Of a stretch of 64,000 nt of DNA, positions 60,871-64,000 are shown piece by piece. Position numbers and translations under genes: made by a program. The DNA comes from Apis mellifera (Eukaryota > Arthropoda > Insecta > Hymenoptera > Apidae), in NCBI RefSeq assembly GCF_003254395.2, contig NC_037642.1, positions 5,079,903 through 5,143,902 on the forward strand, written 5' to 3'. The first letter of the stretch is position 1. Each line of letters opens with the position of its first letter. The notes beneath the pieces are model-generated. The model was not told where the DNA came from, ran no database searches, and saw only the letters and a list, made by a program, of their open reading frames with translations.

Positions 60871-63274
60871 TGATGTTGAAAGAGATATATTTCTTAATTT
60901 AATTAATAAAGAATGGAAATGAAGTGATTTTTTTGGATCTGATTGATCGAGTCAATGATTGGACACGATTTGAAGTAATTTTATTTTAAAATGTCCAAAT
61001 ATTGCAATATAATTCTTCAATTTTTTTTTTAATTATAAATAATTTCGGGGTACAAGGAAAATTTAAGGGGCAGAATTTGATATTAAAAAAGATTTTTTTA
61101 ACTTACAGTCTTTTCTTTCTTCTTTCTTTCTTTTTTTATAAGTGTCTATGTCTCGCGATCCACTTACAACCGTGTTAAAAATACCACTTGGTTAAAAAAA
61201 AACCACATTTATCCTCGACTATATACACAGACTGTATATCCGCAATAAAAATATAATCTAACAGAAGTTTTTATATTCCCATCGATTAATGGGATATCGA
61301 TTCCTCTCGAAGTTATAATTCCTATTGTTCTCGGTTAACCAACTAATATTAAAGTTTAATCACTTCTCCACGTGAAACAACAGATTATATATAAAATTTT
61401 TCTTCTCAACTAACAAAGGATGAGAAGAAAATTCTCATGAGAAAGAGAAAGAGCGAAGGGAAAAAAGAAACCAATCCTTCATCTAATTCCATCGAATCTT
61501 TTAATCTTTTGGATAATTTTAATATTAATTCGAAATTAATTTTAAAACAAATACAAATAAATGAGAATCCCTCTTTATTTTTATTAATTTCTCCGGATAA
61601 CAAAAATTCTAACGTAGTCTCCTTCTTTCTTCCAGGTTTCCACGGAATACGGTTTCGATTGAAAGAGAAGTTTTCGAGAGGCTTCACAAATACAACAACT
61701 GTTTGGTGTTCCATTCGAGAGGCGCATAACGTTCAAGGCGAATTTCCAACCAAGGATCGAAGAAGGTTGCAGTTTTCCTGACAAATAAGCCAATACGTTT
61801 AACTATCGGCGGAACACCCGGTAATTTTCTCTCCACTTCACCTTGCTCCAACCCCGTTCGTTATTAGCGATATAAGCGTAAGGAAACGTTCGTTATCGGT
61901 TCGCTCGTGCAAACAGGATCACTCGTCTGGGATAGCATCTGCATGCAAATAATGAAACGATCGGGCTCGAAGCATCGATTCGTACGAATCGCCTTGGACG
62001 TTGAGGGTGCGTGATCGTTGGAAAAAAAGAGAAAAGAAATGTCCTCGATCCACGAGCCAGTTTTATTTTTTGTATGCAAAATGCGTGGAAATTATAATTA
62101 CTTAAGTGGTTAAAAGTGGTTGTTTGTTCCGCTAAGTAGAATGTTCCAAGGAAAGTTTGAGGAAGTTTGATGGAGTTTTTGAAGCGTTAAATACTTGTTT
62201 CCTTTTGTTATAAGATTGTAGTTGGAAAGAGGAGGATGAGACGATTTTACGCAAAGGATTGATGGTCTCGGGTGAAACAATGGGTAAAAGGTGATGGGTA
62301 AAACTGAGAGGAATATTTATTACGTGAAATGAAATTAGGAAAATTAATGTGATGAAGCTAGGTTCTTGAGCAAATTTAGATTGTGGAATATTTGTTGTTA
62401 GGATAGAAATAAGAGTGAAATAAGAAGTGGAATTTATCGTTGATGAAATTAATTTTTGATATCGAAGGAGGATAAAAATTGAGGCTGGGAAAACGTTGGT
62501 TGAATTTTAAATTACAATCAAAATTTTTTTAATAAGAAAGAAACGTATTAATTTAGAATTAATAATAAATAAATTGTAAAGGGTATATAGTAAAAAAATT
62601 CAGAAAAATAAGCATGACGTGACAGGTGGATGAAAGTTTAGAAAAATATTGGTGATTCGACGGTTCAGTGAAAGGTCAAGAAAATATCAGTGATTCAAAA
62701 AGGATAGATTTTGTTGGTAAACCAAATATTTGTCAATTGCACTTCAATTAAATACTTTAGCTAAATATCTTTCATTTTTTTCGATGAAAATTCTCTTTTA
62801 AATTATTTTCACGATAGAAATAATTTTAATTTAGAATATAATAGTAAATATAAGAAATATTCATTCAATTAGAAATATTCTACGATATCAATAACTTGTG
62901 GCTTACACGTAATAATGTGCACACGAGCTATTGTGTTATTTTTCCAAGTTTTCCCTTCATGGAAGCAAATTCCTCCTAGTTTATTGTTTCAAAAGTTTCA
63001 GACAGTTCGACTTTTCCAATAAAGAAGAAGCGATTGTAAATTTTCGAAATATTCAGGAGTAGTAGCACAAAGGAGAATAACTTTTGCAATGTTCACTTCA
63101 AAGTTCTTTATTCTTGGTCCTCGTTTTCCCATATAGATTTCTATATAAGAGGTTAGTTATAATGCACTTTCTGTTTTCGCCAGTCACAACTCGTAAATGT
63201 CTCCTTTAAAGGTCTGTCTAAAATTCTGAAATACGCGAATAGGAAATCGTTTTGCGATTATCCAAGCGTAGACT

Positions 63275-63330
63275 TGAAGAATAGAATAATCTTAGAATAA
63301 TCTTGAAGCGTAGAATAATCTTGAGAGATT
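63275..63330. repeat. Short AGAATAATCTT repeats
   Basis: Three near-identical copies of AGAATAATCTTGA-like sequence within about 50 bp. Confidence 0.6.
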
Positions 63331-64000
63331 ATTTCAAGATCAAATTGATCGTGTTAATGAATTTTTCGATAGAAGAAAATTTAGAATTAATATTGAAAGT
63401 TGAATTGGAATGTTGTATGTAGATTTGTCATTTATAGGATAGGAAAAATCTCATTTGTATTATGTAAATTTTTTCACTATTGGTATTTTAATTGTCTCAT
63501 TCATCAGACACAGTTGATTTATTTTATTTTGTATATTTTTATTCCAATTGTTTAAGTATTATCCCTTTCCATCTGATTATAATTGTCTTTTGCACGAGCT
63601 TAAATCTACACGTTTTAATGTGAAATTCTTTTTCCAATTTTTATCATGCTTGTCGTTGACGGAAAAATTGTACGCCTTCGCAGTTTTTTCACCTTTAACC
63701 CAGATCCAACGTTATTGTGCATTTTTCCTTCATTCCTTCGCGTTTGTCTATTTCCACGACTGGTTTCAAAGGAATTTCGTGTTGGGGTTGAATAACTCAC
63801 GACATTGTATTTAAAGATATGTTAAAGAAATTGTTCCTTAAAGATGGAAATGTAGAGTTGTATTACAAGATGTGAAACAATATTCATTTCTTCTTTATAT
63901 TTTTTTGTTTTTCATACGATATTTTAAATATTTCTTTCAAAAATTATTAATCAACTAAATGTTACATATAAATTCTGTCATTTCCTTTCAATATATAAAG

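Larger units (their letters stand above)
51931..64000. other. Spacer upstream of the H15 genes
   Basis: No further H15-like helix, wing or phase-1 exon was recognised here. The part next to 51.93 kb should hold the promoter of H15 gene 1, but I see no clear TATA element. Confidence 0.5.

Overview
The window looks like 64 kb of an AT-rich insect nuclear genome. Hymenoptera, and an Apis-like bee in particular, is my best guess (inference). The reasons are very AT-rich spacer, short GC- and CpG-rich islands inside it, abundant TCGA and TTCGAA words, dinucleotide and trinucleotide microsatellites, small GT-AG introns, and no prokaryotic gene packing. Most of the window is intergenic or long-intron DNA. 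Nearly all open frames in it are chance or shadow frames.

The clear genic content is a tandem pair of four-exon genes on the minus strand between about 43.66 and 51.90 kb. I assembled both by hand from splice signals, and every junction phase agrees (1, 1, 2). The upstream gene (51897 to 49343) predicts 419 aa and the downstream gene (47657 to 43661) predicts 307 aa. Both carry a linker-histone-like H15 winged-helix domain split over exons 2 and 3: helices 1 and 2 are in exon 2, and helix 3 with the GYLIP wing is in exon 3. A strongly basic region follows, Lys/Arg/Ser-rich in the first gene and almost pure Arg/Ser in the second, and then a last exon that is charged (first gene) or highly acidic (second gene). 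They are diverged paralogs of a linker-histone or protamine-like chromatin protein family. A role in sperm or germline chromatin is plausible but is only an inference.

Layout: 1 to 14.2 kb is spacer with several GC islands, microsatellites and an 11-bp perfect hairpin. 14.2 to 16.5 kb is extremely AT-rich. 16.54 to 21.37 kb is a satellite-like tandem array of seven copies of a roughly 613-bp unit with A and B subtypes, a 1225-bp higher-order period, and a roughly 290-bp extra module that occurs twice. 21.4 to 43.6 kb is spacer with GC islands, of which 38.1 to 38.86 kb is the most promoter-like and holds the longest open frame (342 codons, probably not a protein). 43.6 to 52.0 kb is the H15 gene pair. 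52 to 64 kb is spacer with further GC islands, one of which (60.4 to 60.9 kb) is open in several frames.

I found no tRNA, rRNA, CRISPR array or intact transposon, and I recognised no known microRNA on a loose reading.
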